Part shown: in pieces, positions 7,751 through 16,042 of the stretch | How positions within the stretch are numbered: the stretch's first letter is position 1 | How the letters are laid out: every line of letters starts with the position of its first letter | The notes under the pieces: model-generated | Seen by the model: only the letters and a program-made list of their open reading frames with translations | What the model was told of the DNA's origin: nothing | Databases searched by the model: none | Made by a program: the position numbers and the translations under genes | Origin: an uncultured Oscillospiraceae bacterium | GTDB lineage: Bacteria; Bacillota; Clostridia; Oscillospirales; Oscillospiraceae | Direction of reading: 5' to 3' | Assembly (NCBI GenBank): GCA_910587645.1 | Contig: CAJUNA010000001.1 | Location: 1-26,744 of the forward strand | Length of the DNA stretch: 26,744 nt

Positions 7751-9079
7751 TCAATCCTCCTTGTCACCCTTTTGGCGTATCGTCATTCGAATGGGCGTGC
7801 CCTCCAGCCCGAATACGTTGCGGATCTGGTTCTCCAAATACCGCTGGTAAGAAAAATGGAACAATCTGGCATCGTTGCAGAAGCAGATGAAATGGGGGGG
7901 CTTGACCCCTGCCTGGGTCATATAGTAGATTTTCAGCCGCCTGCCCTTGTCCGTAGGCGGCTGGACCCGCGTTTGGGCATCGGCCAGCACGGAGTTGAGC
8001 ATGCCGGTGGTAATCCTGGTCACCGCCTGGTTGTTCACATATTGGATCAGCTCAAACAGCCGCTCCACCCGCTGCCCAGTCAGCGCGGAGATAAACAGGA
8101 CCGGGGCGTAGGTCATGTATCCCAGATCCCGCCGGATATCCTCCCGCATCTTGTCCATGGTCTTGCCGTCCTTTTCCACCAGATCCCACTTGTTGACGAC
8201 AATAATGCTGGCTTTCCCGGCTTCGTGCGCCATTCCGGCGACCTTGGTGTCCTGCTCGGTAACGCCCTCCTGGGCGTCAATTAAAATCAGGCACACATCG
8301 GCCCGGTCAATCGCCATTTGGGCGCGGAGGACACTGTACCGCTCGATGCTCTCGTCCACCTTGGCCTTTTTCCGCATCCCGGCGGTGTCGATAAAGACAT
8401 ATTTCCCGGTTTCGTTCTCAAAATAGCTGTCGATAGCGTCCCGGGTGGTCCCCGCTACATCGGAGACAATGGTCCTCTGCTGGCCCAGGATTTTATTGGT
8501 CAGGGAGGATTTCCCCACGTTGGGCTTCCCGATGATGGCCACCTGGATCCGGCCGTCCTCCTCCTCGCTGTCCTCCTCTGGTGGGAAGTACTTGACGCAC
8601 TCGTCCAGCAAGTCGCCAGTACCGTGGCCGTGTACGGCGGACACGGCGATGGGGTCGCCCAGGCCCAGGTTGTAGAACTCATAAAAATCCGGATCCACAT
8701 TCCCAGTGGAATCCATTTTGTTCACCGCCAGGACGATAGGCTTGCCGCTGCGCAGCAGCATGGCGGCCACCTCCTGGTCGGAGGCGGTCAGCCCCGTTTT
8801 GATGTCTGTCAGAAATACAATGACATCCGCGTGGCTGATGGCGATACCCGCCTGCTCCCGCATGAACAGCAAAATTTCATTATCTGTCCTCGGCTCGATG
8901 CCCCCGGTATCAATCAGGGTAAATTTCCGGCCGTTCCAGTCAGTCTCGCCATAGATCCGGTCCCTTGTTACCCCGGGGGTGTCCTCGACAATCGAGATTC
9001 TTTGCCCAACTAATTTGTTAAATAACGCGGATTTGCCTACGTTCGGTCTCCCGACAATCGCTACAATTGGTTTCGGCAT
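7751..9079 (-). CDS. der: Ribosome biogenesis GTPase Der (EngA)
   Basis: Der is a tandem GTPase needed for 50S subunit assembly. The 442-residue product has two G domains: the first P-loop GRPNVGKS near residue 8, with DTPGVTRDR, DTGG and NKMD; the second P-loop GKPNVGKS near residue 185, with DVAGTTRDAID, DTAGMRKK and NKWD. The KH-like C-terminal domain ends in the usual basic tail (GTPIRMTIRQKG). Start ATG 9079 has GAAGGAG 6 nt upstream, preceded by a compact GC hairpin. The gene order DUF512-der-plsY-gpsA is conserved in many Clostridia. Confidence 0.97.
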   Translation of the reverse strand: MPKPIVAIVGRPNVGKSALFNKLVGQRISIVEDTPGVTRDRIYGETDWNGRKFTLIDTGGIEPRTDNEILLFMREQAGIAISHADVIVFLTDIKTGLTASDQEVAAMLLRSGKPIVLAVNKMDSTGNVDPDFYEFYNLGLGDPIAVSAVHGHGTGDLLDECVKYFPPEEDSEEEDGRIQVAIIGKPNVGKSSLTNKILGQQRTIVSDVAGTTRDAIDSYFENETGKYVFIDTAGMRKKAKVDESIERYSVLRAQMAIDRADVCLILIDAQEGVTEQDTKVAGMAHEAGKASIIVVNKWDLVEKDGKTMDKMREDIRRDLGYMTYAPVLFISALTGQRVERLFELIQYVNNQAVTRITTGMLNSVLADAQTRVQPPTDKGRRLKIYYMTQAGVKPPHFICFCNDARLFHFSYQRYLENQIRNVFGLEGTPIRMTIRQKGDKED

Positions 9080-9093
9080 GGAAGGCTCCTTCT

Positions 9094-9109
9094 TCGCGCC
9101 ACGGCGCGA
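9094..9109 (-). promoter_or_regulatory. Perfect GC hairpin immediately 5' of the der ribosome binding site
   Basis: Seven-base arms tcgcgcc (9094-9100) and ggcgcga (9103-9109) are separated by 2 nt. On the transcript the stem ends with GGCGCGAA and is followed by GAAGGAG, the der RBS. It has the same design and nearly the same 3' arm as the hairpin before rimO. Confidence 0.5.
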
Positions 9110-9152
9110 GCAGTAGTTTTTTCTTGAACCGGCCCTGGGGCCTGCGCGGCCT

Positions 9153-10451
9153 TTATTTCCGGCCCAGCATCGCGTCCAGCAGGTCGAAGCCGTCCTGCTC
9201 CACGACAGTAACAGGGACGCCTAAGGCTGTCTCTACATCGCTGATATGGACATCGTCCAGAAATACATCGCCGCCGTGGCGGAGCATATTGACCGGAATC
9301 AAAAGGCGTTTCCCTAAGTCCCGGCCCGTAAGCTGGCGGATCAGGTCGCCGCCGGTGATCAGTCCCGCAACATCAATGGAGTGGCCAAAAAAGTCGTTGA
9401 CAATGGCGGTAACCTGTCCCTTTACGCCGGTTTTTTCGCAGGCCAGCTCGCAGAGCGTTTGCAGGAACGGCTTCGCGCTGGCCCCTGTGGCAATGGTGAA
9501 GGGCGGCGCGTCCGATGGCGCGTCCTCCATACGGAGGGCGGAGTCAAACTCAGTGATCAGGCTGCGGAGCATCCCAACGCCGTTTTCGATTTGCACATAG
9601 CCCTCATAGTATTCTTCGGGAGGCAGTTCCCGCCCGGCGCGGATGAACAGCTCATCGGAGCAGTAGAATTTCCGGGAGCCGTACCGCTCCAGGCACCGCT
9701 CCCCGAAAGCGTCTACCTGGCTAATTGCCTGGCATGCCAGCTCCCTGTCCACGGGGCGGAGCCGGGACAGCCCGTCCCGGAATTTGGTCAGGCCCACCGG
9801 GACAATGGAGCAGCTCGCGAAGCCCCAGTCCGCCATGTCCTCCATGGTGCGCTGTAGCTGCGCACCGTCGTTATAGCCGGGGCACAGGACGATCTGGCCG
9901 TTCATGACAATCCCCGCCTGGCCGAAACGGCGCATGGCTTCCAGGCTGTCCGCCCCGGCCTTGTTGCCCAGCAGGACGCTCCGGATCTTCGGGTCGGTGG
10001 CGTGGACAGAGACGTTGATGGGGCTGATGCGCAGGTCAATGATCCGCTGGATCTCCCGGGGGGAGAGGTTGGTCAGGGTGATATAATTCCCCATCAGGAA
10101 GCTCAGACGCGCATCGTCATCTTTGAAATAGAGGGTATCCCGGCAGTTGGGGGCCATCTGGTCCACAAAGCAGAACAGGCAGTGGTTGCTACAGGGGCGG
10201 GGCTCGTCCATGAGGTAGGTCTCAAAATTCAGGCCAAGATCCTGGGCTTCCGGCTTGCGGACAGTCAAGAGACGGCGGCCTCCTCCAGGGGATTCCAATT
10301 CCAGCACAGGATCCGCGTCATAGCCGAAAAACCGGTAGTCCAGCACGTCTGCAATGGGGTGGGAGGAGAGGGAGAGCAGTTTTTCGCCCACCCGCACGCC
10401 GCTCCGGGCGGCAGGGGAATGGGGGTCTATGGATGTGATAACGGTACTCAT
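9153..10451 (-). CDS. DUF512 family protein: PDZ-like plus radical SAM-like domain
   Basis: The 432-residue protein starts with a PDZ-like segment (ITSIDPHSPAARSGVRVGEKLL, residues about 6-27). A radical SAM-like barrel follows, with the cysteine motif CSNHCLFCF near residue 87. The C-terminal DUF512 domain contains the ITGGDLIRQL and VFLDD segments. The product and substrate of this family are unknown to me. It is the first gene after the promoter at 10486-10514, with GGAGG 4 nt before the ATG. It sits upstream of der, as in many Clostridia, so a link to ribosome or envelope maturation is plausible but unproven. Confidence 0.9.
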   Translation of the reverse strand: MSTVITSIDPHSPAARSGVRVGEKLLSLSSHPIADVLDYRFFGYDADPVLELESPGGGRRLLTVRKPEAQDLGLNFETYLMDEPRPCSNHCLFCFVDQMAPNCRDTLYFKDDDARLSFLMGNYITLTNLSPREIQRIIDLRISPINVSVHATDPKIRSVLLGNKAGADSLEAMRRFGQAGIVMNGQIVLCPGYNDGAQLQRTMEDMADWGFASCSIVPVGLTKFRDGLSRLRPVDRELACQAISQVDAFGERCLERYGSRKFYCSDELFIRAGRELPPEEYYEGYVQIENGVGMLRSLITEFDSALRMEDAPSDAPPFTIATGASAKPFLQTLCELACEKTGVKGQVTAIVNDFFGHSIDVAGLITGGDLIRQLTGRDLGKRLLIPVNMLRHGGDVFLDDVHISDVETALGVPVTVVEQDGFDLLDAMLGRK

Positions 10452-10485
10452 AGGGCCTCCAGGTTAAAAGTGGTAATTCAAATTC

Positions 10486-10514
10486 AGTATACTTTAAATT
10501 CTTCCCTATTTCAA
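10486..10514 (-). promoter_or_regulatory. Sigma-A promoter for the DUF512-der cluster
   Basis: On the minus strand, TTGAAA (10514-10509), a 17-bp spacer and TATACT (10491-10486) lie about 35 bp upstream of the DUF512 start. It points away from the queH promoter, so the two sets are divergent. Confidence 0.8.
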
Positions 10515-10647
10515 GGTGAAATTCCACGGGATAAAAGGGAAATCCAGAAAAACCTTTGTCACTTGTCCAAACCAGTTCAAAAAAATGTCCAGTCCCAGCG
10601 TTTGGCGCGGCATCCGGAGACAGGCGGGACGGCGCGTTTTCTGGCTT

Positions 10648-10676
10648 TTGACAACGGCGGCGGAATATGCTATGAT
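10648..10676 (+). promoter_or_regulatory. Consensus sigma-A promoter for queH
   Basis: TTGACA (10648-10653), a 17-bp spacer and TATGAT (10671-10676) lie 36 bp before the queH start. The -35 is perfect and the -10 differs at one base. It probably drives queH and the downstream FAD-dependent gene. Confidence 0.9.
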
Positions 10677-10711
10677 AAAATACAGAAAATAATTTTAACT
10701 GAGGTTTCGCC

Positions 10712-11299
10712 ATGGAACGACTCCTGCTCCACACATGCTGCGCGCCGTGCAGCGTCTATTGCGTGGATTCCCTCCGGGGCGAGGGGATCGAGCCTGTCAG
10801 CTTTTGGTATAATCCCAACATCCACCCCTATCAGGAGTATAAGGCCCGCCGGGATGCCTTGGAGACCTATGCCGCATCCATCGGGCTGGCGCTGGCCGTC
10901 CGGGAGGAATACGGGCTTCGCGGTTTTGTGCGGGCGGTCGCGGGGGACCTTGACCGGCGCTGCGCCTACTGCTATACCTGCCGGCTGGAGGAGACCGCCC
11001 GGTACGCGGCCGAGCATGGATTTACCCATTTTTCCACCACCCTGCTGGTCAGCCCCTACCAGGATCACGATGGTATCTGCCGCGCGGCGGAGGCACTGGC
11101 GGCGCGGTACGGCACGGCGTTTCTCTACCGGGATTTCCGCGTGGGCTTCCGGCAGGGGCAGGCCAAGGCCCGGGAACTGGGCCTGTATATGCAGAAATAC
11201 TGCGGCTGCGTTTTTTCCGAGGAGGAGCGGTACGCGAAACAGATCCAACGAGACCGCCAGCGGTTTGGCGGATCCGGCCAGGAAGAGGCGGTCCGGTAA
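10712..11299 (+). CDS. queH: Epoxyqueuosine reductase QueH
   Basis: QueH performs the last step of queuosine synthesis in tRNA anticodons (epoxyqueuosine to queuosine) and replaces the cobalamin-dependent QueG. The 195-residue product shows the family motifs in order: LLHTCCAPC near the N terminus, FWYNPNIHPYQEY, RCAYCYTCRLEE, FSTTLLVSPYQ and YMQKYCGCVFS. The paired cysteines are the expected Fe-S or metal ligands. The ATG has GAGG 8 nt upstream. No other queuosine gene is in the window. Confidence 0.93.
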   Translation: MERLLLHTCCAPCSVYCVDSLRGEGIEPVSFWYNPNIHPYQEYKARRDALETYAASIGLALAVREEYGLRGFVRAVAGDLDRRCAYCYTCRLEETARYAAEHGFTHFSTTLLVSPYQDHDGICRAAEALAARYGTAFLYRDFRVGFRQGQAKARELGLYMQKYCGCVFSEEERYAKQIQRDRQRFGGSGQEEAVR

Positions 11300-11326
11300 A
11301 CTTGCAGCAAATAAAGGAGGTTTCCC

Positions 11327-12724
11327 ATGCAGAAAGACGTTATCATCATTGGCGCCGGCCCCGCCGGTATTTTTACCGCGCTGGAAATGCTGAAAAGGGG
11401 GAGCAAGCAAAAGATCCTGATTGTAGAAAAGGGCCGGGCGGTGGAAGACCGGCGCTGCCCCAAGAGCAAGACCGGCCAGTGTGTAAACTGCAAGCCCTAC
11501 TGCCATATCACCACGGGCTTTTCCGGGGCGGGGGCGTTCTCGGACGGCAAGCTCTCCCTGAGCTATGAGGTGGGAGGCGACCTGCCCACCCTGATTGGCG
11601 CGGAGAAGGCCCAGGAGACCATCAACTACGCCGATAAGATCTACCTGGAGTTTGGCGCGGACAACCATGTGGAGGGCCTTGGCAACACCGAGGAGGTCAA
11701 AGCGATCCGCAAGCGGGCCATCCGCGCGGGATTAAAGCTGGTGGACTGCCCTATCCGCCATTTGGGCACAGAGAAAGCCCAGGAATTGTACTACGCCATC
11801 GAGCAGTACCTCCTGCAAAACGGGGTGGAGATCCTGTTTGGCTATGAGTGTACGAACCTGGTCCTGGAGGGCGCGGTCTGCCGGGGCGTGCGGATCACCA
11901 ACGGCAGGGAGGAGCTGGAAATCCAGGCCGCCCATACGGTCATCGCCACCGGCCGCCGGGGGGCGGACTGGCTGGAAAACCTGTGCGCGGAGCACAACAT
12001 CGCCCATCAGCCCGGAACCGTGGATATCGGTGTCCGGGTGGAGGTCCGCAACGAGGTCATGGAGACGGTAAACCGGGTGCTGTATGAATCCAAGCTGGTC
12101 GGCTATCCCAAGCCGTTCAAAAATAAAGTCCGCACGTTCTGCCAGAACCCCGGCGGCTTTGTCAGCCAGGAGAATTACGACAACGACCTGGCGGTGGTCA
12201 ACGGCCACAGCTACAAGGAGCTGAAAAGCGACAACACCAACCTGGCCATCCTGTGCAGCCACAATTTTTCCCACCCCTTCAACCAGCCCATCGCCTACGC
12301 CCAAAAGGTGGGCGAGCTGACCAACATGCTGGGCGCGGGACACATCATGGTTCAGCGGTTCGGGGACATCCTGGACGGCAAGCGGACGTGGCAGAAGGAG
12401 CTGGCATTCTCTAACGTGCGCCCCACCCTGCCCGATGCGGTGGCGGGGGACATCACCGCCGCCATGCCCTACCGCGCTATGATTAACATTATCAATTTCA
12501 TCCAGGCGATGGACGAGGTGGTACCCGGGTTTGCCTCCACGGAAACCCTGCTGTACTCGCCGGAGCTGAAATTCTACTCCAACCGGGTAAAGATGGACGA
12601 GACGTTTCATACCAACGTCCAAGGGCTCCACTGCCTGGGCGATTCCAGCGGATGGACCCGCGGGCTGATGATGGCTTCGGTGATGGGGGTCCTCATGGGG
12701 AGGCAGCTTGCGGCGGAGGGCTGA
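11327..12724 (+). CDS. FAD-dependent dehydrogenase (COG2509-type)
   Basis: The 465-residue product opens with the dinucleotide-binding motif VIIIGAGPAGIFTALEM and has a second FAD-contact motif, VIATGRRGADW, near residue 205. A cysteine-rich stretch near residues 43-58 (CPKSKTGQCVNCKPYC) leads into GFSGAGAFSDGKL, typical of this uncharacterised family. The C terminus has the FAD motif GLHCLGDSSGWTRGLM. The substrate is unknown. It starts 27 nt after queH with AAAGGAGG upstream and is probably cotranscribed. Confidence 0.9.
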   Translation: MQKDVIIIGAGPAGIFTALEMLKRGSKQKILIVEKGRAVEDRRCPKSKTGQCVNCKPYCHITTGFSGAGAFSDGKLSLSYEVGGDLPTLIGAEKAQETINYADKIYLEFGADNHVEGLGNTEEVKAIRKRAIRAGLKLVDCPIRHLGTEKAQELYYAIEQYLLQNGVEILFGYECTNLVLEGAVCRGVRITNGREELEIQAAHTVIATGRRGADWLENLCAEHNIAHQPGTVDIGVRVEVRNEVMETVNRVLYESKLVGYPKPFKNKVRTFCQNPGGFVSQENYDNDLAVVNGHSYKELKSDNTNLAILCSHNFSHPFNQPIAYAQKVGELTNMLGAGHIMVQRFGDILDGKRTWQKELAFSNVRPTLPDAVAGDITAAMPYRAMINIINFIQAMDEVVPGFASTETLLYSPELKFYSNRVKMDETFHTNVQGLHCLGDSSGWTRGLMMASVMGVLMGRQLAAEG

Positions 12725-12762
12725 TTACTACTTACCACAGCGCCCGCTGCCGCATTGATTAC

Positions 12763-12820
12763 ACGGTGCGCCTTAGATTTTGCCGATCCCGGCGTTCTCC
12801 TAAAATCCAAGGCGCACCGT
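12763..12820. repeat. Long near-perfect inverted repeat between the FAD gene and nth
   Basis: Arms of 19 nt at 12763-12781 and 12802-12820 match at 18 positions around a 20-nt centre, which can itself pair partly (gccgatcccggc). There is no T tract after the right arm, so it is not a standard intrinsic terminator on the plus strand. The size fits a REP-like or small non-autonomous repeat. It ends 14 bases before the nth start. Confidence 0.75.
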
Positions 12821-12834
12821 CTTGAGGTGATGAT

Positions 12835-13482
12835 ATGAAAGACCAAGCTACTGTATCGGCTATTATTGAGGAATTGAAGAGGCTATACCCGGACGCGGAA
12901 TGTTCCCTGGCCTTCGACCCGGAAAAAGCTTATGAGCTGCTGTTTTCCGTGCGTCTGGCGGCACAGTGTACCGATGCGCGGGTCAATCTGGTTACGCCCG
13001 TCCTCTACGAAAAATTCCCTACTCTGGAAGCCCTCGCCAACGCCACCGAAGAGGAAGTGGGCGAGATTATCCACTCCACAGGCTTTTGGCGGGCCAAGGC
13101 CCGGGATATCGTTGCCGCCAGCAAAATGCTGATCGAGGAATTTGACGGGCGGGTGCCGGACACTATGGAGGATCTCCTGCGCCTGCCCGGCGTTGGCCGG
13201 AAAACCGCCAACCTGATCCTGGGCGATGTATATGGGCAGGAGGGTTACGTCTGCGACACCCACTGCATCCGTATCACCGGCTTGCTTGGCCTTACAGACG
13301 GCAGCAAGGATCCGCTGAAGGTGGAAATGCAGCTCCGCCAGTGCATCCCGCCGGAGGAGAGCAGCGATTTCTGCCACCGGATGGTCCACCATGGCCGGGC
13401 GGTATGCGTCGCCCGGAAGCCGGATTGTGAAAACTGCACTTTGCGCCCCTGGTGCAGCCACTGGACAGGGACGCGTACATAG
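12835..13482 (+). CDS. nth: Endonuclease III, DNA glycosylase/AP lyase
   Basis: Nth removes oxidised pyrimidines and cleaves the abasic site. The 215-residue product has the helix-hairpin-helix motif LPGVGRKTAN with the catalytic lysine near residue 122, and the catalytic aspartate in VCDTHCIRI. The 4Fe-4S ligand set C-x6-C-x2-C-x5-C is at the C terminus (CVARKPDCENC...C). A GAGGTGATGAT leader precedes the ATG. An inverted repeat lies just upstream. Confidence 0.95.
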   Translation: MKDQATVSAIIEELKRLYPDAECSLAFDPEKAYELLFSVRLAAQCTDARVNLVTPVLYEKFPTLEALANATEEEVGEIIHSTGFWRAKARDIVAASKMLIEEFDGRVPDTMEDLLRLPGVGRKTANLILGDVYGQEGYVCDTHCIRITGLLGLTDGSKDPLKVEMQLRQCIPPEESSDFCHRMVHHGRAVCVARKPDCENCTLRPWCSHWTGTRT

Positions 13483-13554
13483 GTGTTTGCCTGGCGGGGG
13501 ATTAGGAGGTGTGGGGACGGCCTATCCAGCCTGCCAAGAGTTATTCACAACAGT

Positions 13555-13588
13555 AGAAAAACCGCCGTTATGGTGTTATCCATACGGC
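13555..13588 (-). terminator. Intrinsic terminator for the alpha/beta hydrolase gene
   Basis: On the minus strand, GCCGTATGG (13588-13580) pairs with CCATAACGGC (13573-13564) with one bulged base and a 6-nt loop, followed by GGTTTTTCT. Confidence 0.75.
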
Positions 13589-13606
13589 AGCATACATATC
13601 TGGGGG

Positions 13607-14407
13607 TTATTCGTTTGATTGGCTTGCGCCTTTCCAAAATTCCTCCATCGTTTTATTAAATTCCTGCGGCACATCCATATTAACACAGTGCCCCGCATTT
13701 TCAAAAAGGACTACAGTACAATCGGGTTCCCCGCGTTTCCATGCTTTTATTGCCTCTAATTCCATTGGAATATCAAACTTTCCACATCCGATCAACAAAG
13801 GGTACTTCCTTTGCCCGGTTTTATACTTGTTTACCATATTATTGAGTGTTGCCAGGTACATAAATGATTTTTTGGGAAAGAGTACATTCATAGCAAAAAA
13901 TTCATCCTGAGCCCGCGAAGTATATGCGGAAATTTCCTTGTTTGCTTCCGCAAACCATTTAACCGAAAAGAATGCTTTCAGCATCATCAGCTTCTGCTTC
14001 GCACTATTTTCATTTTTCAGTTTGGCGTCAAAATTATTGATGTCATATGCTCCAAAGCAGGCCAGTGAGCGGACTGCATATGGATAACAATTAGCAAAAT
14101 CCTGCGCTAAAACTGCCCCCAATGAAACACCGGCAATATGTACTTTATCAATATGTTCAGCTTTTAAGATGTCAAATACCCACTTTGACATCTTATCTAT
14201 TGTATCCCCTTTTTGCGTATCCATTGACTGTCCGTGACCAATAATGTCAACCGCCAGAATATTATATGTATTCTCAAAATACGCAAACTGTGCGTTGAAC
14301 ATATTGTGGTCGACAAAAGCAGCATGGATAAAAAGTATCCATTCGGCTTGCCCGGTTCTGCTTATAAAATATGTGACCGGTGAATTGGGTAACTTTACTG
14401 GCTTCAT
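13607..14407 (-). CDS. Alpha/beta-fold hydrolase
   Basis: The 266-residue protein has the alpha/beta hydrolase layout. An HAAFVDHNMF oxyanion region comes near residue 28. The nucleophile elbow is GVSLG near residue 95. A late acid residue lies in the GCGKFDIP segment, and the terminal histidine is in ENAGHC. No signal peptide is seen, so it is probably cytosolic. The substrate cannot be told. The gene is clearly more AT-rich than its neighbours, has its own promoter and terminator, and runs against the local direction. This suggests recent acquisition as a single-gene cassette. Confidence 0.85.
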   Translation of the reverse strand: MKPVKLPNSPVTYFISRTGQAEWILFIHAAFVDHNMFNAQFAYFENTYNILAVDIIGHGQSMDTQKGDTIDKMSKWVFDILKAEHIDKVHIAGVSLGAVLAQDFANCYPYAVRSLACFGAYDINNFDAKLKNENSAKQKLMMLKAFFSVKWFAEANKEISAYTSRAQDEFFAMNVLFPKKSFMYLATLNNMVNKYKTGQRKYPLLIGCGKFDIPMELEAIKAWKRGEPDCTVVLFENAGHCVNMDVPQEFNKTMEEFWKGASQSNE

Positions 14408-14473
14408 GGTTTTTCATTCCTCATTTCATCAAGAAGCTTTGATGCCACTTGATATTGGATTCTTTAAAACATC

Positions 14474-14502
14474 ATTGTATCCTCTTTTTCTGATTAAGTC
14501 AA
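14474..14502 (-). promoter_or_regulatory. Sigma-A promoter for the alpha/beta hydrolase gene
   Basis: On the minus strand, TTGACT (14502-14497), a 17-bp spacer and TACAAT (14479-14474) lie 67 bp before the start codon. Confidence 0.8.
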
Positions 14503-14648
14503 TAAATAATGGTGGTGATGCGGATGAAGGTGGGCTTGATGAATAACTGCAAGGTTTGCATTGAGGAAATGATACTGTCTGATTTAATTTGCACCTAGAT
14601 TTTTGCCTATAGCAAAGCAGAGTAGGGACTTCCTTGATAAAAATTTTC

Positions 14649-14677
14649 TTGCAATTTGCCTCTAAATCCTCTATTCT
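14649..14677 (+). promoter_or_regulatory. Promoter candidate for the ROK regulator gene
   Basis: TTGCAA (14649-14654), a 17-bp spacer and TATTCT (14672-14677) lie 45 bp upstream of the ROK start. The rest of 14503-14648 is AT-rich and holds no gene I can support. Confidence 0.55.
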
Positions 14678-14721
14678 ATGTATTGTAGAACCTTTATAAA
14701 ACATTCAATGGATGGTGACAT

Positions 14722-15846
14722 ATGAAAACATCTCCTGCCAACAATATGGATGTCAAGCGCCGCAATCGTGTCAACACTCTGCGCTGTATTTTATCCTCTG
14801 AGCGAATTTCTCAAATGGAACTGTCCCAACAACTGGCGTTGAGTTGGCCGACCATTTTGCAGAATGTCAAGGAATTGGTTGAACTGGGGTTGGTGCAAGA
14901 GGTCGGACAATACGAATCCACCGGGGGCCGCAAGGCAAAAGCTTATGCCCCGGTTAAGGATGCCAAATTAGCAATTGGGCTGGACCTGACCCGGAACCAT
15001 GTGAGTGTTGTTCTGGTGGACTTAAGCGGTCAGGTCGTGCGCTATCAGCGGAAATCAAGGTCCTTTTCTCTTGACGATGCCTATTTGCAGGAGTTGGGGG
15101 CGCTGGTTCGGAGCATTATGGACAGCGCGTGTACCGATGAAACGGTCCTGGGAGTGGGGGTATCCTTGCCCGGTATCGTGGACAGCGAGGCAGGCCTCTT
15201 GCGGTATTCCCACATCCTGGATCTGCGGGATGTATCCCTCCATACCCTCAGCCGCTATATTCCCTATCCGTGCAGTTTTATCAATGACGCAAACGCCGCC
15301 GGGCTGGCGGAGGTCTATGGGACTTCTGCCGCCGGAAATCTGATCTACCTCTCCCTCAGTAACAGTGTCGGCGGCGCGATCCTAACGGACGGCTCCTTGT
15401 ATATGGGCAATCATCTCCGTGCCGGTGAGTTTGGCCATAATACTCTGGTTCCCGGCGGACGGCGGTGCCACTGCGGGAAGGATGGCTGCTTGGACGCATA
15501 CTGCTCCGCACGGCTGCTATCAGACAAAGCGGACGGGAATCTGGCCGCGTTTTTTGACGGGCTTCGGGAAGGTAACGCGGAAAGGCAGGCGGTCTGGCAG
15601 GAATATCTGGAATGCCTGGCGGTGGCAGTTAACAATCTGCATATGATCTTTGACTGTGATGTGATCGTAGGCGGTTATGTGGGCGCATTCCTTGAAGAAT
15701 TTGGCGGGCCGCTACTGTCTCTGTTGGAGGAGCGTAACACGTTTCAGCCGGAAGCCGCTTATCTCAAATACTGCCGTTACCGGCTGGAAGCCTCCGCTGT
15801 GGGTGCGGCGTTGACTCAGGTGGAAAAGTTTTTGCAGACGCTATAG
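14722..15846 (+). CDS. ROK-family transcriptional regulator (XylR/NagC type)
   Basis: The 374-residue protein has an N-terminal winged helix (residues about 12-65, ISQMELSQQLALSWPTILQN) and a ROK sugar-kinase-like domain (GLDLTRNHVSVVLVD). The ROK zinc motif is CHCGKDGCLDAYCS near residue 250. Members with the HTH are usually sugar-responsive repressors. It lies directly upstream of the polyol genes, in the same direction but with its own terminator. The promoter downstream carries a palindrome that could be its operator. The ligand is probably a sugar or polyol of the adjacent pathway, by context only. Confidence 0.9.
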   Translation: MKTSPANNMDVKRRNRVNTLRCILSSERISQMELSQQLALSWPTILQNVKELVELGLVQEVGQYESTGGRKAKAYAPVKDAKLAIGLDLTRNHVSVVLVDLSGQVVRYQRKSRSFSLDDAYLQELGALVRSIMDSACTDETVLGVGVSLPGIVDSEAGLLRYSHILDLRDVSLHTLSRYIPYPCSFINDANAAGLAEVYGTSAAGNLIYLSLSNSVGGAILTDGSLYMGNHLRAGEFGHNTLVPGGRRCHCGKDGCLDAYCSARLLSDKADGNLAAFFDGLREGNAERQAVWQEYLECLAVAVNNLHMIFDCDVIVGGYVGAFLEEFGGPLLSLLEERNTFQPEAAYLKYCRYRLEASAVGAALTQVEKFLQTL

Positions 15847-15857
15847 TTTACAAGTAA

Positions 15858-15902
15858 GAAGTGATGCTACCCTATGATTAGAGCAGCATCACTTCGTTTT
15901 TT
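15858..15902 (+). terminator. Intrinsic terminator after the ROK gene
   Basis: An 11-bp perfect stem (15858-15868 with 15885-15895) has a 16-nt loop and is followed by GTTTTTT. It separates the regulator transcript from the polyol operon. Confidence 0.9.
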
Positions 15903-15955
15903 GCACAAAGTTCCCCTGTAGAAAATGGTTGAAACGCTGAAAATAAAATACCCCC

Positions 15956-15985
15956 TTGACAATGCGTGCGGGAGCGTGCTTTAAT
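15956..15985 (+). promoter_or_regulatory. Promoter of the polyol operon
   Basis: TTGACA (15956-15961), an 18-bp spacer and TTTAAT (15980-15985) lie about 57 bp before the dehydrogenase start. Confidence 0.75.
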
Positions 15986-16002
15986 ATAGATACTTAAATA
16001 AA

Positions 16003-16017
16003 TACTTTATGAAAGTA
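16003..16017 (+). promoter_or_regulatory. Palindromic operator candidate downstream of the -10
   Basis: A perfect inverted repeat tacttt-atg-aaagta lies about 18 bp after the -10 box, where a bound repressor would block transcription. The half-site atactt also occurs at 15990-15995 and 16002-16007, 12 bp apart. The adjacent ROK protein is the obvious candidate binder; this is inference. Confidence 0.5.
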
Positions 16018-16042
16018 AAATTCAAATAAGGAGGACACGGCA

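Noticed and set aside
10670..11668. A 332-codon minus-strand frame over queH and the FAD gene
   Set aside because: It crosses two well-supported genes and the queH promoter and has no recognisable domain.
11732..12631. A 299-codon minus-strand frame inside the FAD-dependent gene
   Set aside because: Shadow frame rich in Val/His/Asp/Gly without an RBS or motif.
14429..14704. 91-codon minus-strand frame upstream of the alpha/beta hydrolase
   Set aside because: It overlaps the hydrolase promoter and lacks an RBS and any family pattern.
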